Assembly (NCBI RefSeq): GCF_900182955.1
Contig: NZ_FXUL01000015.1
Span: 1-64,000 of the forward strand
Length of the DNA: 64,000 nt
DNA from: Noviherbaspirillum suwonense
GTDB taxonomy: Bacteria > Pseudomonadota > Gammaproteobacteria > Burkholderiales > Burkholderiaceae_D
Direction: 5' to 3'
How positions within the stretch are numbered: position 1 is the first letter of the stretch; the number at the start of each line of letters is the position of its first letter. Of this stretch, positions 63,909-64,000 are shown piece after piece. The notes below the pieces were generated by a model, which was not told the DNA's origin, did no database searches, and was given only the letters and a program-made list of their open reading frames with translations. Both the position numbers and the translations under genes were made by a program.

Positions 63909-64000
63909 TCGCGTCACCTGGCCGGCAAACGCCGGCAGGACTACGGCCTGCGCAGTGCGCGTCCCTGCAGCCTGCGCCGCGTCCATTCGCACCACCCGAC

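Overview
The window is high in G+C and looks like the chromosome of a betaproteobacterium, most likely Burkholderiales and probably Oxalobacteraceae (the Massilia, Herbaspirillum and Noviherbaspirillum group). This rests on the gene families, the codon bias and the type of dispersed palindromic repeats; no rRNA or other phylogenetic marker is present. The dominant theme is a large exopolysaccharide locus of the exosortase A (XrtA/PEP-CTERM) type, broken into several blocks.

Left part (1-18976). An IS3-family transposase tail and a tRNA-Leu(TAA) are followed by a YdcF-like protein, a secreted serine protease and a small unknown protein. The first EPS/XrtA block follows. On the minus strand are a mannose-1-phosphate guanylyltransferase, a PLP decarboxylase, an AMP-forming acyl-CoA ligase, the sigma-54 response regulator PrsR, the histidine kinase PrsK and a polyprenyl-phosphate sugar transferase. 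Next come a CelD-like acyltransferase (plus strand), two exosortase A-associated alpha/beta hydrolases with an acyl carrier protein (minus strand), and the TPR lipoprotein PrsT (plus strand) with its terminator.

Middle housekeeping block (19373-27132): a YceH-like protein, rlmB, rnr, tRNA-Leu(CAG), galE, a VanZ-like membrane protein and a lytic transglycosylase.

Accessory block (27464-45216). A coupled cluster encodes a Tat-signal protein, a PqqD-like small protein, an HprK-related kinase and a nucleotidyltransferase (the poorly understood HPr-rel-A arrangement). It is followed by polysaccharide assembly genes: a glycosyltransferase-like protein, a flippase, two GT2 enzymes, a deacetylase-GT4 fusion, an O-antigen-ligase-like protein and two GT4 enzymes. 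A plus-strand UDP-sugar operon (UDP-glucose dehydrogenase, UDP-glucuronate epimerase, UDP-xylose synthase) closes the block and implies glucuronate, galacturonate and pentose precursors.

A gene-free stretch of about 1.1 kb (45217-46324) is one large imperfect palindrome built of nested hairpins and short tandem repeats. The core XrtA operon follows on the minus strand, running from 60234 down to 46325: export lipoprotein, chain-length determinant, tyrosine autokinase, outer-membrane beta-barrel, ATPase, deacetylase, FemAB protein, glycosyltransferase, exosortase A fused to EpsI, a second glycosyltransferase, and an asparagine-synthase-like amidotransferase. The right end carries a polyglycine lipoprotein, tRNA-Val(CAC), a small cytochrome c, a heptanucleotide repeat array and a zinc alcohol dehydrogenase.

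Together the genes describe nucleotide-sugar supply, lipid-linked assembly, flipping, polymerisation, chain-length control and export of an extracellular polysaccharide, with PrsK/PrsR as the likely regulators and XrtA as the sorting enzyme. I see no PEP-CTERM substrate protein inside the window.
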